The notes: generated by a model not told the origin, from the sequence alone. DNA of 64,000 nt from Amyelois transitella (GCF_032362555.1 NC_083511.1:5642001-5706000), one strand, 5' to 3'. Shown: positions 1 to 12,100, numbered from the stretch's first letter. Made by a program: numbers and translations.

Positions 1-343
1 ATTTCAGAAAGATATATAAGTGCAGCAAACAAGCAGACCAGGATAAAGTTACTATTTATATCATGTGCTTTATGTAGCGTGAAATGCGCGGTTGCGTTGA
101 CACATCCGTGTGAGTATACAGTAGGAACTCATTAAACAGATGGACTACTTGGGTTGCCACAATAAGTTATAAAACAAAGTAATTATTTCTACATCCGCAC
201 ACATATATGTGACGCTGTTACGTTGTAATACGTAACATATGTATATGCGTAATATAATTGCCTCAACATTAATGCTACCTAGCTAGACATTAAAGAAACT
301 TGTTATAGTACTTCCTGATTAATAAAGATTACGAGTAATAGGG

Positions 344-490
344 TGGTTTCCGGTACCAATATAAAAAAGAGTAGGAACACTCAATTTACCATGGATGTCT
401 TAAGGGGCGACTAAGGGATAGGCTTACAAACTTGGGATTCTTATTTTAGGCGATGGGCTAGCAACCTGTCACTATTTGAATCTCAATCCA
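344..490 (+). repeat. SINE-like (CATA)n-tailed repeat, partial
   Basis: This is the left part of a roughly 260-bp repeat found about 20 times in the window. It runs from the degenerate head (ggtttccggtacc) through the block ending ctatttgaatctcaat. The 3' third, with its gacgtgat motif and CATA tail, is missing and Helitron-like sequence follows. The call rests on alignment by eye to copies at 862, 15358, 32737 and 47978. Confidence 0.75.
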
Positions 491-850
491 TATCCATATA
501 TCCATACATATAATAAAACTGTAACTCAACTTTGTCTGTACATTGAAGATATTTAAGAAAAAAAATTATAAGGGGTCTTTTTAGGGTCAATAGAAGCCAA
601 AACAATTTTTTTTAGAATTTTTGTCTGTCTGTCTGTCCGTCTGTCTGTCTGTATGTTTGTACGCGCATCACGCAAAATCTACCGAACGGATCTGAACAAA
701 ATTCGGCACAGATATAGTTAGTAACCTGGATTAGAATATAGGCTACTTTTTATCCTGAAATTCTATCCCAAGGGGATGAAATAGGGGGTGCAAGTTTGTA
801 TGGAACTTCGTCATTTTTGATTTGAATCGATATAAAAAGCTATAAATAAT
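491..850 (+). repeat. Helitron-like or other non-autonomous repeat, 5' part, with (GTCT)n
   Basis: The segment opens with catacatataataaaactgta and continues through a GTCT microsatellite (about 621-652) into a moderately conserved block (atcacgcaaaatctaccgaacgg and following). The same layout, an ATAATAAAA-type start followed by GTCTG-rich DNA and a conserved block, recurs at 13262, 13807 and 25650. Matching 3'-type sequence lies at 1640-1686. No transposase is visible. Confidence 0.4.
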
Positions 851-861
851 TATACATACAT

Positions 862-1122
862 ACATACATATGGTCACGTCTATATCCCTTGCGGGGTAGA
901 CAGAGCCAACAGTCTTAAAAAGGCTGAATGGCCACGTTCAGCTATTTGGCTTAATGATAGAATTGAGATTCAAATAGTGACAGGTTGCTAACCCAACGCC
1001 TAAAAAAGAATCCCAAGTTTGTAAGCCTATCCCTTAGTCGCCTTTTACGACATCCATGGAAATGAGCTGGAGTGGTCCTATTCTTTTTTGTGTTGGTGCC
1101 GGGAACCACACGGCACCATAAA
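862..1122 (-). repeat. SINE-like (CATA)n-tailed repeat, near full length
   Basis: This is a near-complete copy in minus orientation. It begins on the + strand with catacatacatatggtcacg and ends at the head block gccgggaaccacacggca. It appears to interrupt the Helitron-like material that starts at 491. Confidence 0.85.
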
Positions 1123-1639
1123 TAATTAATTCTTATGTTTATTATAATGAAAAATGATGATAATGATTAAAAAAATAGCATTTTATTGATTTAATTCATT
1201 ATGCTTTGTTTATTGATTTAGTTCCCGTGGTTTAGGTATTTATTTTTTGACCACCCGATACGAGATGGCGCCTCATGAGAATTTAAGAAATAACACGATT
1301 GTAGCCGCCGGCAAAATTTTTAATTAATTATTAAGTTTTAATTAAGTAATTTTAGTTTCGCCAGTACTTACTTCCATTATTATACTTACCTTTTTTTGTC
1401 TTTAGAATTTATTCGTTTTTTAACAGCTGCGCCCCCGGGACTTTGCTTTTGTAGGAAAAATAAATTATGTTCTATTCCAGGCATTATTCTTCCCGTGTAC
1501 GTAAGTTTCATCAAAATCTATCCAGTTGAATTTGCATGATTGAATAGCATCCTCAAACACGCACTCACGTAGGCACATCTATTTTTTTTGCATAATATTA
1601 GTTTATGTCAATGCAAGGCTCTTAATCTAAGCAATCTTT

Positions 1640-1686
1640 TTATGGAAGCGAAATTAACGTAGGCGAAGCCGCGGGCAAAAGCTAGT
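1640..1686 (+). mobile_element. Helitron-like 3' terminus
   Basis: The segment ends in gcgaagccgcgggcaaaagctag followed by T. A GC-rich tail ending in CTAG before T is what Helitron 3' ends look like and is frequent in lepidopteran genomes. Only the end is convincing; the extent of the parent element is unclear. Confidence 0.4.
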
Positions 1687-1687
1687 T

Positions 1688-1790
1688 CTATCATAAAGCA
1701 GAACAGCTGAACGTGGCCTTTCAGTCTCTTCAAGACTGTTGGCTCTGTCTACCCCGCAAGGGATATAGACATGGCTACATGAATGAATGA
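1688..1790 (+). repeat. SINE-like (CATA)n-tailed repeat, 3' fragment
   Basis: Only the 3' third is present (cagctgaacgtggcc ... ctaccccgcaagggatatagac), directly after the Helitron-like end at 1686. Confidence 0.7.
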
Positions 1791-2645
1791 TAATAAATGC
1801 AATTTGATGCCATATTGTCTATTCTGTTGTTGACATGTCTTTTCTTTCCTCTCTCTCTTTCATTCTCGTTCTTTCTTACTCTAAAGTTAATCGAAAGGAA
1901 AGGGCACAAAGTTATATGCTTATCAAGGGAATAGTTTCGCAGATCACTTGATCCAATGCATTGGCGGGTTCGATCAGATGTCTAATGTAAACCATCCCGT
2001 GGTTTCTTATGTGGATTTAATTTCTTCTTATCACTTAAGCGTTTGGAATATAAATACACCTTCACATTTTATTTATTTATTAAAAAACACACAGGTTTGC
2101 AAGCTAGTCAATAACTTTAATGTCTTATTTGAACTTACTACATGCGGATAGTAGGGAAAACAATAAGATAGGAAAATAAATTTGTAATTTTTTTTTTAAT
2201 TTTTCTTTATGTAATTCAGTTCTGACAGCGACACTAGGTATCCAAAACACAAGATATTATTTCAAGAGGAGTAACAGGTAGTAAATCCAAATTTATATTT
2301 ATTAAGAAATACTAGTTCAGTGACCAACAAACATCGTATCGAAACTCCATCAACACTGTAAAAGTTCGTGGAAAAACAAAGTTGGCTATTTTTACTCGAA
2401 TGTGTTATTGCGCGACGCGCTACATTCACTTAATCTGTTCGAGTATCAGGAAAAAATATCATCTATATATTTATCTAAAATTTATTTAAAAACGTATGGT
2501 GTCAAAAGCTGCTTTCCCAATAGGGAAAAGTACTAATACAACGAATACGTTGGAACAAACCAACCAACACGTATGGGGTATATAAATTTAAAAAAAGACA
2601 ACTACAAACATGAAAACATAATATTTATCAAGTATAAATTTTGTG
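1791..2645. other. AT-rich intergenic stretch, no gene seen
   Basis: The open frames here (for example 67 codons at 1948) show no recognisable domain and no GC or codon bias. I see no convincing splice-linked exon or RNA gene. Confidence 0.5.
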
Positions 2646-2647
2646 TA

Positions 2648-2904
2648 AATAAATAAATAAATAAATATAAATATATACGGGACAAATTACACAGATTGAG
2701 TTAGCCTCGAAGTAAGTTCGAGACTTGTGTTACGAGATACTAACTCAACGATACTATATTTTATAATAAATACTTATATAGATAAACATCCAAGACCCAG
2801 GCCAATCAGATAAAGTTCTTTTCTCATCATGCCCTGGCCGGGATTCGAACCCGGGACCCCCGGTGTCACAGACAAGCGTATTACCGCTGCGCCACAGAGG
2901 CCGT
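2648..2904 (-). repeat. tRNA-derived SINE, minus orientation
   Basis: Read on the minus strand it starts with a tRNA-like head holding an A-box (TGGCGCAGCGG) and a perfect B-box (GGTTCGAATCC), the internal RNA polymerase III promoter. A unique body follows (ggcctgggtcttggatg ... gagttagtatctcg), then a (TTTA)n-type tail. Three further copies lie at 33438, 46808 and 48309. The head is not a functional tRNA gene, because it continues into the SINE body. Confidence 0.88.
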
Positions 2905-3600
2905 CGAATGTGGCCCATTTTTATCCAATGTTGAAAGAAAGCTTCTAGCCTTTCTTATCCATCACCTTCCAGCAATCTTGACCAGATCGTCCGTTTATCT
3001 GGTAGGTGGTAAGTAAATAAAGAGTACTTTGACACTGGATTATTAACCAATATAAAACCTTGCATATTACAAAAAGTACTAATTACGTTAATTTTTCTGA
3101 CCATCTTAATATGAAAATGCATTCTCCTGGATTGTGTCAAGTGTAGGACATGAAATTCGTCCATGAATCAATTTGTGGATAAGATGAAAAATAATCGCAA
3201 TTAACATCGGACAGACATTAAATTGTTATTAATAACTTATTTCCACGGACAGTAATGAAATCTTAAATCATTCCTTGGAGAGACATAAGTGATCATTTTT
3301 GCTGGAATCAAGAAAGCACATAAGTTTGTACCCGCAAATCTCCATTTCCTTTCAAGCAAACCTAAACAAATGCGCTCGAGGTAAGTCTGGATTTACGCAT
3401 CATACCGAGCAGTAAATAAGGGGGCGATTTCTCGTGGGGGCGGTTATAGTAGTTGGAACTTCATCGCAACAGAGAAAGTCGGGACATTAAGCGGTGTTTT
3501 GTCGTGCTGTAACCTCGCCGCCGCCTAGTCTCGTAAATATCTTATCCTATTATGAAAGAAGAAAATTTCAAACAATTTTATGGTTTTGTTATAATATTTA
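2905..3600. other. AT-rich intergenic stretch, no gene seen
   Basis: The small open frames at 2955 (-) and 3494 (+) have no recognisable features; the latter runs into a repeat. Nothing else is supported. Confidence 0.5.
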
Positions 3601-3603
3601 TGT

Positions 3604-3680
3604 GGTTCCCGGCAGTGCCGTGTGGTTCCCGGCACCAATAGAAAAAAGAATAGGACCACTCCATCTCTTTCCCAATCGAC
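3604..3680 (+). repeat. SINE-like repeat, 5' head fragment with duplicated head
   Basis: The head motif gtggttcccggca occurs twice in a row (3602 and 3619) before the caccaatagaaaaaagaataggaccactcc block; the rest of the repeat is absent. The duplicated head suggests a small slippage or insertion of one copy into another. Confidence 0.65.
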
Positions 3681-4619
3681 TATGACCTATGCAAACTTTT
3701 GTGTTGTGGTATTTTGTGTGTATGTATGTATATAAATGTATTGAAATAGACAACTCTCTATCCAAATCAATTTGAACACCTTAAAAGCACATAACTAAAC
3801 GACCAATATTGACATTTATTTTAAGAGTAAATACGTGATTCGTGTTTTTATTTCATTATGGAAACATAAACAATAACAAAAGAAAAGTACCAATAAAATG
3901 CGAGAATCTGGCGCGTGATCGATCTCTTTAAGCTAACCTAAATAATCGATCCAAATCTTGATACTGTTTGAAGTAACCTAGTACTGATGAGTGGGGAGAT
4001 GAAAATTATTTTGGTAGGTCGGCGCCTGGCACGGTTTCAATCGGACTACAGTTCCACGGCTAGTCGCGTCGCCTACGTCGATCCGAATCATCCTGACATA
4101 CTTATACTCAAAATATCACGATTGCGAAATTTTGACAGTGAAAAATCTTGTATTCTTACCGAAGCCCATTATAATTGTGGCGCCTGTGGCCTGACGAATT
4201 TAGATCTTATGTAATTTATAAGAATTAGGCGCAATGTTGTTCCCAGTAAACAAGTATCGTGTTGTAATTTTTTAATTTGCTATTTTTAACCGAATTTCAC
4301 AGATTCAAATATACTATATTATTGCGCCGATTGCCTCGCCGTAAAAGCCTCGTGAAACATTCAAACTCCTTCTGATGGCGTTAGCAAAAATATTGGTTTT
4401 TAGATGAAAAGACTTCCGATTCCCGGCTATGTTTCTTACTCCGTATTGGATCGATGCTTACACATGTAGATGCCTGGATGTGCAGGTTTTCTCGTAGTGT
4501 TTTGTAATCTATATTAATTACAAGAGACATTGGAACATGGCCGCGTAGGATTCTATTATCTGGTTGATCACGATTCTCCCAAACATAGAATTTTAAAGGC
4601 AACAACGCTGCAACTGCGG

Positions 4620-4747
4620 CTTGCAACGCTCCATTCATTCGTTTACTCTACTTTCAATACCACTTTCACACTTGCCATCTGATGTGGACTTTAATCCTAG
4701 CTATAAAAACTCTTTCACTTGCTCAACTTTTTCTCTTCCATTGAAAA
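4620..4747 (-). mobile_element. LINE fragment, part A (interrupted by Tigger-like element)
   Basis: The minus-strand sequence matches the stretch of the LINE at 8010-9011 that encodes VYLGSKFTSDGKCDSD and VNGALHA. It stops at 4747, where a Tigger-like element begins, and resumes at 5378. Confidence 0.75.
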
Positions 4748-4749
4748 TA

Positions 4750-5375
4750 CAGTAAAACCCGTTTAAAACGATTTCACAGGGACTCAACCGAAAACGCGTC
4801 TTAAGCGGGAAAGCGTATTATGCGGGATATAGGGAAATAAAAAACGGACCTACTACATACGTATTTATTAATATTAGGTATTGAATTGTACATTTAAAAA
4901 TAATGTACGTTATATAAAATGCCGTGTATCTATCACGTTATTCAAAATAATCACATATTTTAGTTTGACAAAAAGATTTTGAGGCATTAGCAATTACAAG
5001 ATTTTCAACGTACCTAATTTAACTTTTGTAGTGCGTCTTCGCTTTGATTCAAAGACGTTACATAGCGTCTTAAATCATTAACTGCTGATAATGCCTGGGC
5101 ATGTGATGAAATCGGAGTTGACTCATCTTTTTGATCATTATCACTTTCAGCCTCTTCTTGTGTGTTATTCACATTCTCAATCAGTTCAGTCAGTCCACTG
5201 GCCGCTGCCACAGAGGTAATATGTGTGCCCGTTAGGGCGTATTAAACGGGATGACGAATCGTATTAAGCGTTAAAGAATGTATGAAAACATGTCTCAAGT
5301 TGCAGGGACTGATGCAAATTGGCGTATTATGCGAGAAATCGTATTAAGCGTGATCGTATTAAACGGGTTCTACTG
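4750..5375 (-). mobile_element. Tigger/pogo-like element (Tc1/mariner superfamily), internally deleted
   Basis: It has imperfect terminal inverted repeats, cagtaaaacccgttt on the left and the complement of aaacgggttctactg on the right, immediately flanked by TA on both sides, as expected for pogo/Tigger target duplication. At about 626 bp it is too short to be autonomous. A minus-strand open frame at 5014-5211 (65 aa) with a serine/glutamate-rich stretch and a SAVNDLRRYV segment resembles the C-terminal tail of Tigger/jerky transposases; that assignment is weaker. The right-hand subterminal region repeats cgtattaaacggg and cgtattaagcg. Confidence 0.75.
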
Positions 5376-5377
5376 TA

Positions 5378-5475
5378 TATCATATATATCACAATCGGTC
5401 ATTTCCTTCTCCATTTCAAAAACCAAAAACCAACAAGTTCTAGTTTTACTTACGTTCACTTTCATTTTCAAATCT
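5378..5475 (-). mobile_element. LINE fragment, part B
   Basis: Continuation of the LINE interrupted by the Tigger-like element. The minus strand matches the segment encoding NVSKTKTLVFEMEKE in the copy at 8010 (tcatttccttctccatttc, then ttacttacgttcactttc). Parts A and B are collinear across the insertion. Confidence 0.72.
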
Positions 5476-5601
5476 TATTCAAAGTCCTAATTATTTCTTA
5501 ATCAAAACATACAGTTTACCATCCTCTGTAACCCTTCTTCTCTTTTGAGACTTCAACTGATTTCAAACTTTACGTTACGCTTAATACCTATTTTAATAAT
5601 A

Positions 5602-5960
5602 ACTAGCTTCCGCCCGCGACTCCGTCCACGCGGATGTCGGTCTTCGCGTGGATGGTTTATTTCTCCATTTTGAGTCAATCTGACAATGACATCTTATTAC
5701 GGCGCTGAATCCACTGCGGCTAACGCAACTTGTGTTCGCGGTTCTACAGAACAACGTATATGGATAAAACTGAAAAATAAAGTTTAATTTTTTTTACGTA
5801 TTTTTCCAGGATAAAAAGTATCCCATTTTATGCCCAGGATAATAAGATATAATTATACCAAGTTTCATCGAAATCGAACCGTTAGTTTTCACGTGATGCC
5901 TGAACATACAGACAGACAAAAAAAATTTTTATCACATGTTTGGGTTTGGTATCGATCCAG
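5602..5960 (-). repeat. Helitron-like non-autonomous repeat, minus orientation
   Basis: The right end of the minus copy is ACTAGCTTCCGCCCGCGAC on the + strand, the complement of a GC-rich ...GCTAGT Helitron-type terminus. The body (ccaagtttcatcgaaatcgaacc, cctgaacatacagacagac) matches the plus-oriented copy at 25640-25985. Confidence 0.5.
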
Positions 5961-6504
5961 TAACACCCCCTGCTATTTATTTTTTCAATATTTTCAATGT
6001 ACAGCATTGACCCTTCTACAGATTTATTATATGTATAGATGTTTTGAGGCTGTTGGCTTTATCTACCCCGTAGGTGTTAAAGACGTGATTTAATATATGA
6101 AATTTTCATATTTAAAGCAACAAAAACATGAACTTTTCACTACTCCAAGTTCGTTAATCAATTATCAGTAGTGATAATTTGTAATTCAAATAAAAATCAG
6201 CCTACGCATTCGTAGGAGCAGTCCTATAAAAATGGTAATAACACGCTGCAAAATACAATATTTAATTCCATGAAAAAATGAGAAAAACTCGTAACAATGG
6301 CGGTCAGCCTCACAATAGCAACAGGCAGTTGATTAAATCGCTCGCGTATTGTGCTGTAGAATACCTACGGCAGTTTATCCCTCTCAAATATTTATATTAT
6401 GCCGCATTTGAATTATCATAACGCTACATACGTTAAGAGCATTGCTGATCATTTTTAAAATACTCGTAGAATACAGACAAATGACTTTAAAAAACCTAAA
6501 TATG

Positions 6505-6635
6505 TCACATATTCTTTATTCTTTACGGAGTAGACAGCAATCAGTCTCAGAAAGACTGAAAGGGCAACTTCAGCTATGACTTAATGATGGAATTGAGATT
6601 TAAACAGTGAAAAGTCGCTAACATATTGCTTAAAT
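6505..6635 (-). repeat. SINE-like (CATA)n-tailed repeat, diverged fragment
   Basis: It is recognisable by ggagtagacagcaatcagtct ... cttaatgatggaattgagat. Several substitutions make it an older copy. Confidence 0.65.
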
Positions 6636-6639
6636 TCGA

Positions 6640-7780
6640 TCTTTTGAAAAAAGGCCGACCCTCAATATTAGATATTTGTAACTATACGTATACATATAAG
6701 AATACGTACATTACATACAAGTACATCACACCTCTTGACCACAGGAAAAAGTAGAGACTACGTCTTTACGAGTACATTTGCCACTATCCACATTTATAAT
6801 TTTTTTCTTCATGCAAGCCGGTTTAAAAAATTGTAACCAAATTAAATATACATTTTATATATTTAATTGTGAAAACGTGGCACTTTCTTGAATTTTTATG
6901 AATCTCGATAAGGGCAAAAAGTTTTTAGGGAATGGGATGCTTACCTACAGTCAGAAATAAAAAATGTATACCTAGGTACTATTTATTGGATAGTTTATAA
7001 TGAATATTCCTCAGCAAATTATATTTCTCTAAAAAATTGTAGCTTGCTGACAAAAATCGCTACCAAAATAAATTTCTAAAATCCATGTGGGCGAAAGTTG
7101 AACTTGTAAACAGCGATTGTCGGAAATAAATCGTCACTCGTCGTCACTTAATCGAGCTCCTCTTTCATTATTTTAACCTAATTATGTCAAATGCCAGACA
7201 GTGTTTCGGCTCACGTCATTCACATTTTGATGAACGTTATAATAAACTATTATTAGGTACAGGTCCAGTACAGGTACTAACCTGACTTATAATTTAATTT
7301 AAGGACAAGTTCATAGTATGATGTCAATGTTAATATTCTGATAGTGCGCATCATAGATTATTTTGGGATTTCACCTCAGGAATGCAGAAGCTTTTAGCCT
7401 AGCATCTGCTAACCTGCTGATATCCGTTATTTATACAATCTATACACCCAACTCGCTAATAATATTTTTAAAATAACGAACGAGATAAAAATTTCTTGCA
7501 CTTTTAGAAAAATCAAATTTTAAATTAATTCATGTAGACTTCTTATAAGTAAGGTATGAACTAGATACCTATATTTTCATTAAGTATAAGTAAGTAATAT
7601 TATCTTAATCACCTTCTTTGATCTTTTTATCTTCATGAAAATCGCTGTTTATTTAAACTTTTATCAACAACGCGTAAAGTTTTGTAGAAGCTGCAATCAG
7701 GTCTTCAATGTTGTAAATTGCAGTTGTATATTTTTTACTCTTTAAAGTGCAAATTATAAAATAAACATAACTACTTAAAT
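6640..7780. other. AT-rich intergenic stretch, no gene seen
   Basis: I find no open frame with a recognisable motif, no tRNA-like box pair and no obvious repeat in this 1.1 kb. Confidence 0.5.
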
Positions 7781-7784
7781 ATTA

Positions 7785-9040
7785 GGGAAGGGAAAGGGAA
7801 TGGGATGTACTGATCAGGTCTTTTCTTTGCGGTGCATAGCCGAAAAGTTTTTGGCCAAGAGTCAAAAAGTCTATAGCACATTCGTAGTTCTGGAAAAGGC
7901 CTATGACAGAGTTGAGAGGAATGAATTGTGGTCAGCACTTTCTATACATGGGGTGAGCAGTCTCTTAATACGAGCACTGAAATTCTAATATGAGGATTCG
8001 AGTGCTTGTGTGAGGATAAACGGAGCGCACACTGAGTGGTTTAAGATTGAGAATGGCGTTAGGCAAGGATGTGTTGCGTCATCGTGGCTGTTCAACCTAT
8101 TTATGGATAGTTGTTTGACAGATTTGAAAGAGTCTGAAAGTGGATTAAGGATGAATGAGTTACTCGTCAAATGTCTGCTCTATGCCGACGATCAGATTAT
8201 ACTGGCGTCATCAGCGGAGGAGTTACAGGAGATGGTAAACTGTATGCATGAAGCTTTCAAAGAGAAAGGAATGAAAGTGAACGTAAGTAAAACTAAAACA
8301 CTGGTTTTTGAAATGGAGAAAGAAATGACAGCATGTAATATTTTGATTGGAGGAGAAAAAGTTGAGCAAGTGAAAGAGTTTGTATATCTAGGATCAAAGT
8401 TTACATCAGATGGCAAGTGTGATAGTGATATTGAAAGGAGAGTGAACGCGGGGAACATGGTGAATGGAGCTTTGCATGCCTTTATGAGCAGTCAGAAACT
8501 ATCCAAAAAGGCTCGACTGGCTGTGCATAGGGGCGTGTTGGTCCCGACATTAATGTATGGAAGTGAAAGTTGGGTATGGCAAAAGAAGCACGAAAGCAGA
8601 ATAAATGCAGTGGAAATGAGAGCATTAAGGAGTATGATGGGTGCGAAATTGAGTGACCGGATAAGGAACAGCGTGATAAGGGAATGTTGTGATGTGAAAG
8701 AAGATGTAGTTACAGGAATAGAAAAGGGTATGTTGAGATGGTTCGGTCATGTGGCGAGGATGAGTGAAAGCAGGTTGACTAAGTGGATATACAAGGAGAG
8801 TGTGGAGGGAAAGGTCGGAGTGGGAAGACCTAGACGAACGAATCTTGATCAAATTAAGGACGTCCTGGTAAAGGGTCAGGTCAAAAGTACACGAAACCGC
8901 CGAGCTTGCATGAAGAGAGTTATGAATGTGGAGGAAGCGAAGGAAGTATGCAGAGATCGTGGCAAGTGGAAAGAGGTAGTCTCTGCCTACCCCTCCGGGA
9001 AAGAGGCGTGATATTATGTATGTATGTACTTAAATATTGA
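7785..9040 (+). mobile_element. 5'-truncated non-LTR retrotransposon (LINE) with reverse-transcriptase domain
   Basis: A single reading frame from 7800 to 9011 is broken only by one TAA at 7986-7988. It encodes the reverse-transcriptase palm: a KAYDRV motif near 7893, NGVRQGCVASSWLFN near 8055, and the catalytic LLYADD box near 8180. The C-terminal part includes KCDSDIERRVNAGN, LMYGSESWVWQKK, MLRWFGHVARM and AYPSGKEA. The endonuclease domain and 5' end are missing. The 3' end passes into tatgtatgtatg. The family is abundant in Lepidoptera; I do not assign it to a named clade. Confidence 0.88.
8010..9011 (+). pseudogene. LINE reverse transcriptase C-terminal fragment (333 codons)
   Basis: This is the longest intact piece of the LINE frame, from just after the in-frame stop. 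It carries the YADD metal-binding aspartates of the polymerase and the downstream GRPRRT / RNRRACMKRV region typical of this family's C terminus. Because the upstream N-terminal half and endonuclease are gone, it is not expected to support transposition. Confidence 0.85.
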
Positions 9041-9044
9041 AGCA

Positions 9045-10055
9045 TGTATTGTGTGCACATACTATTCCCTTTCGATAATGGAAAAAAAATCTCAATTTCT
9101 TCTTGTTCTCCATCAATGTGAATCTTGTTGCACCTGATTTGTATTATATAATAACTTGGACACGAACGCTTTAAAATTGTAAATACCTAAAAAACTCCGA
9201 TTGTGATGACCTACGAACCTAAAAATTCTGTTGACAGACACATAGGTAGTTTAAATGTCAACAAAATTAGACCAACTGTTCGAAAGCTATCGCGTTACAT
9301 ACATACAAAAAAATGTGTTTTCTCCCGAACTTGATTGAAACTAAAACATTTCCAATCGAGCGGAGTTTTAATAAAGTAAAACTTTTGTTAAACGAAAAAT
9401 ATACGCAGCACCATAGTAAGTTTGCTTGTTACGATTTCATTTTCATCTGTGAATGTCCATTTGATCACACATTCGCGTTGCGAGGCCATACGCGCCATGT
9501 AAATCGCAAACTAACTGCTGCATAAAGTTTCATCTGAATTGCAAATTCAAATTAAGCTTCCGCTGTTCGCAGAGTAGCTCTGAAACTCAAATCTGTATGT
9601 TTTGTTACTATTATCAACAAGCAAACCTAACAAGCTGCTTACGGCAAAACATATTTGATAGTCCAGTTTTCAAATCTCTCAAGGTTTGTATGAAATGTGT
9701 GAGGTGTATAAAGTAACAGAAAACGATCTTTTGTACTCAGCCTTTTATTCAAAAATGGGAAATAAATTATATCTTTGTAACTAAAAGACTTTCTCAGAAT
9801 AACATTTGTCGTGTTATAAACATTTGTGTAAATGTTGTGTTACACAAACACTATTCAGTGCCATCAAATAAAAAGAATATTTATTTTAATATCATTTTCA
9901 TTCTATAAATATCTACTTATTTCTACCCGGAGTTGATTTAATGTTTCGATGTTTTGCCAAAAAACATTTCAGTCAGGCACATTGAGCGGGCATTTGATTT
10001 TACAATCTAGTCGAAAATCTGGCAATAAATAATAACGTATGTGTTTAAATTTGGA
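9045..10055. other. AT-rich intergenic stretch, no gene seen
   Basis: The open frame of 70 codons at 9313 has no recognisable domain. No RNA gene or repeat is evident. Confidence 0.45.
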
Positions 10056-10059
10056 GGCA

Positions 10060-10600
10060 GTAAGTAGGTATGCGCTAGCTGCCCAGTGAGCGGACGCGAT
10101 CGTGTGAGGCAGCCCGCGCGAGCGCCACGAATTTGCAACTGCGACGCCTAATTTACTTCACGCAATTGTACGTGTGAAAGTACACTAAGCACGGTAGTTC
10201 TTTTTAACATATGATCAACAACACGGATTCTATATGACGTTGTCATCATTAGTCAAATAATGTACAACCCTAAACTACTAGCGGCACGCTCCGCATATAT
10301 ATATTTTTTAATAGAAACAGCCCTTTAATTATAAACATTTTGCTGGTTTGCGCGCGAGTAATCCTATTAGCTGAAAACACGATTTGTAAGCCCTATAGCT
10401 AGAAATATCCGTGATAAAGTGAACGTGACACAGAAGAGCGGCAGCGATTCAGTGATTAGAGTGATTAGTAGTTCTGTAGTCCGATCACATGGATGTTTGG
10501 ATCTGTGGTCAAATTGTCCCTTTGATTTTGTAAAGTCAATCATTGCTTAATTTTAGGAAATACTCACTTATCTAGTGTATAGTCGTAACGGTGTAAGTAA
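10060..10600 (+). promoter_or_regulatory. Candidate promoter / non-coding first exon of the SDR gene
   Basis: The CpG- and GC-rich patch at 10075-10150 (gagcggacgcgatcgtgtgag and following) stands out from the AT-rich surroundings. Downstream, a possible exon ends in cggtgtaagta near 10592, a good 5' splice donor. The first coding exon is preceded by a plausible acceptor (gcattcag, 12669-12676), which would fit splicing of a 5' untranslated exon onto it. The GC-rich patch at 12285-12370 is an alternative promoter. Inference only; no transcript evidence. Confidence 0.25.
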
Positions 10601-10619
10601 AATATCTTTTTTAACTTCA

Positions 10620-11940
10620 GGTGTTGTAAGTTAAAAGTAGGTTAAAACCTTGTAAAACCTAATTATTAATTAGGTTACCAATTTTATTAAAATTGAGTTC
10701 TAAAATATGCTTATTCTTTTGCCGTTTCATCGTTTTTAAATTAAGATTACGTTAATTTAATTTGTCTAATATTAAACCATTGACATTCAGAAATTTTAAA
10801 TATTCAATGATTGTGATTAATCAACTGTACACCGATCACTTAATATTTACCGGCTTATTTCCATAGAAACAATATTTCGTTTGAATCACGATATTTTTCG
10901 TTTTCCCGTAATACGCTTCACGAGGTACTAGAAAATAATATTAATTGCTGATAAATCAGAACGACAATGAGTGAATTAAACATAGCAATTTATTAGGCCG
11001 TGGGTGGCGAAAAGATGTCAACGTTATTTTTGCCTCAAGCTTATCGCAACTTCTTAGTTATGAGATATCAATGAGATATCATGTGTTATTTCGTTAATGA
11101 ACACGCCTACAATGACAAGTCCTGTAACTTTTCCTTTCTGCTCTGATTTAATCACATACCTACCGTTTAATGGATCATGATCGAATTCGGTTCCGGATAA
11201 TCTATTCCTGTTATCTTACTTAAATAGGCATTCATTTCCCCGTTAAATTGTTCTACGTATTCTCGTTGGGAAGAAAATATTGTTTATTTATTACCCAGTA
11301 TGTATAACCATTAAAGATAAAATATGATTATCTTCCACTTTACCATTTTCAATCTACCACAAAATGTGCTTAAAAGTACGAGAATGTTTAATGAAAAGCA
11401 AATTACGTTTGGAGAAAAACACAAACGGCGCTTTCTGTTAAATACTTTGACCTCGACGGAAGTTACGACTTCAAAGAAATTTTGAAGAAATGGAAAAATG
11501 AAACAATTAGTGAAGGTTTCTTTTGTTAACCTTTATGTGTCAAAAGGCACAATTTACTTTACAGTTTCAATGTTGCCAAAGTTAGGGCTTCTAACAAAAT
11601 GTTTGTATTTTTCATATCTAATTACATTGCATAATTTATTCCAAGGGTACGTTATAATACGACTACCGAGGAAGAATAAAATAAAAAAAGATTTATTGGT
11701 TCTGGAACATTTTTTTCGCAGACTAATTCAATTATTTCACCTTAACAATATAATAAACAATTAAGAAGACAGTGGCTAAACTGTAACAGCTATGAAAATT
11801 TAAGTCTCAATAAAGCAGAATATTGAAAAATTACTGTATAAATAAATTTTTCCAATTCCAACCTTTTAACTATTGAAATGCACCGTTTAATTCGTCATCA
11901 TCATTTTAGCCGCAAAAGTCCAATACAGCTGTTAGGTTCG
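10620..11940. other. AT-rich upstream region or 5' intron, no gene seen
   Basis: The 88-codon frame at 11498 has no recognisable domain. The region would be intron if the candidate first exon near 10.5 kb is real, otherwise upstream intergenic DNA. Confidence 0.4.
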
Positions 11941-11944
11941 GTGG

Positions 11945-12100
11945 GGGAACTGAGATTCAAATAGTGACAGGGTGCTAGCCCAACGCCTTCAAGAAGAATC
12001 CCATGCGTATAAGCTTATTCCTTAGTCGCCTTTTACTACATCCATAAAAAATATATGGAATGGTCCTACTCTGAAGTGCCGAGAACACGCGGCGTTGAAC
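11945..12100 (-). repeat. SINE-like (CATA)n-tailed repeat, fragment
   Basis: The interior and head of the repeat (ctgagattcaaatagtgacaggg ... tccataaaaaatatatggaatgg) remain in diverged form; the tail is absent. Confidence 0.7.

Noticed and set aside
2820-2904. Functional tRNA gene on the minus strand
   Set aside because: The A- and B-boxes belong to a SINE head; a shared body follows in all four copies and the cloverleaf is incomplete.
5278-5501. 60-70-codon plus frames near 5.3 kb
   Set aside because: They span the Tigger-like right end and the LINE remnant; chance frames.
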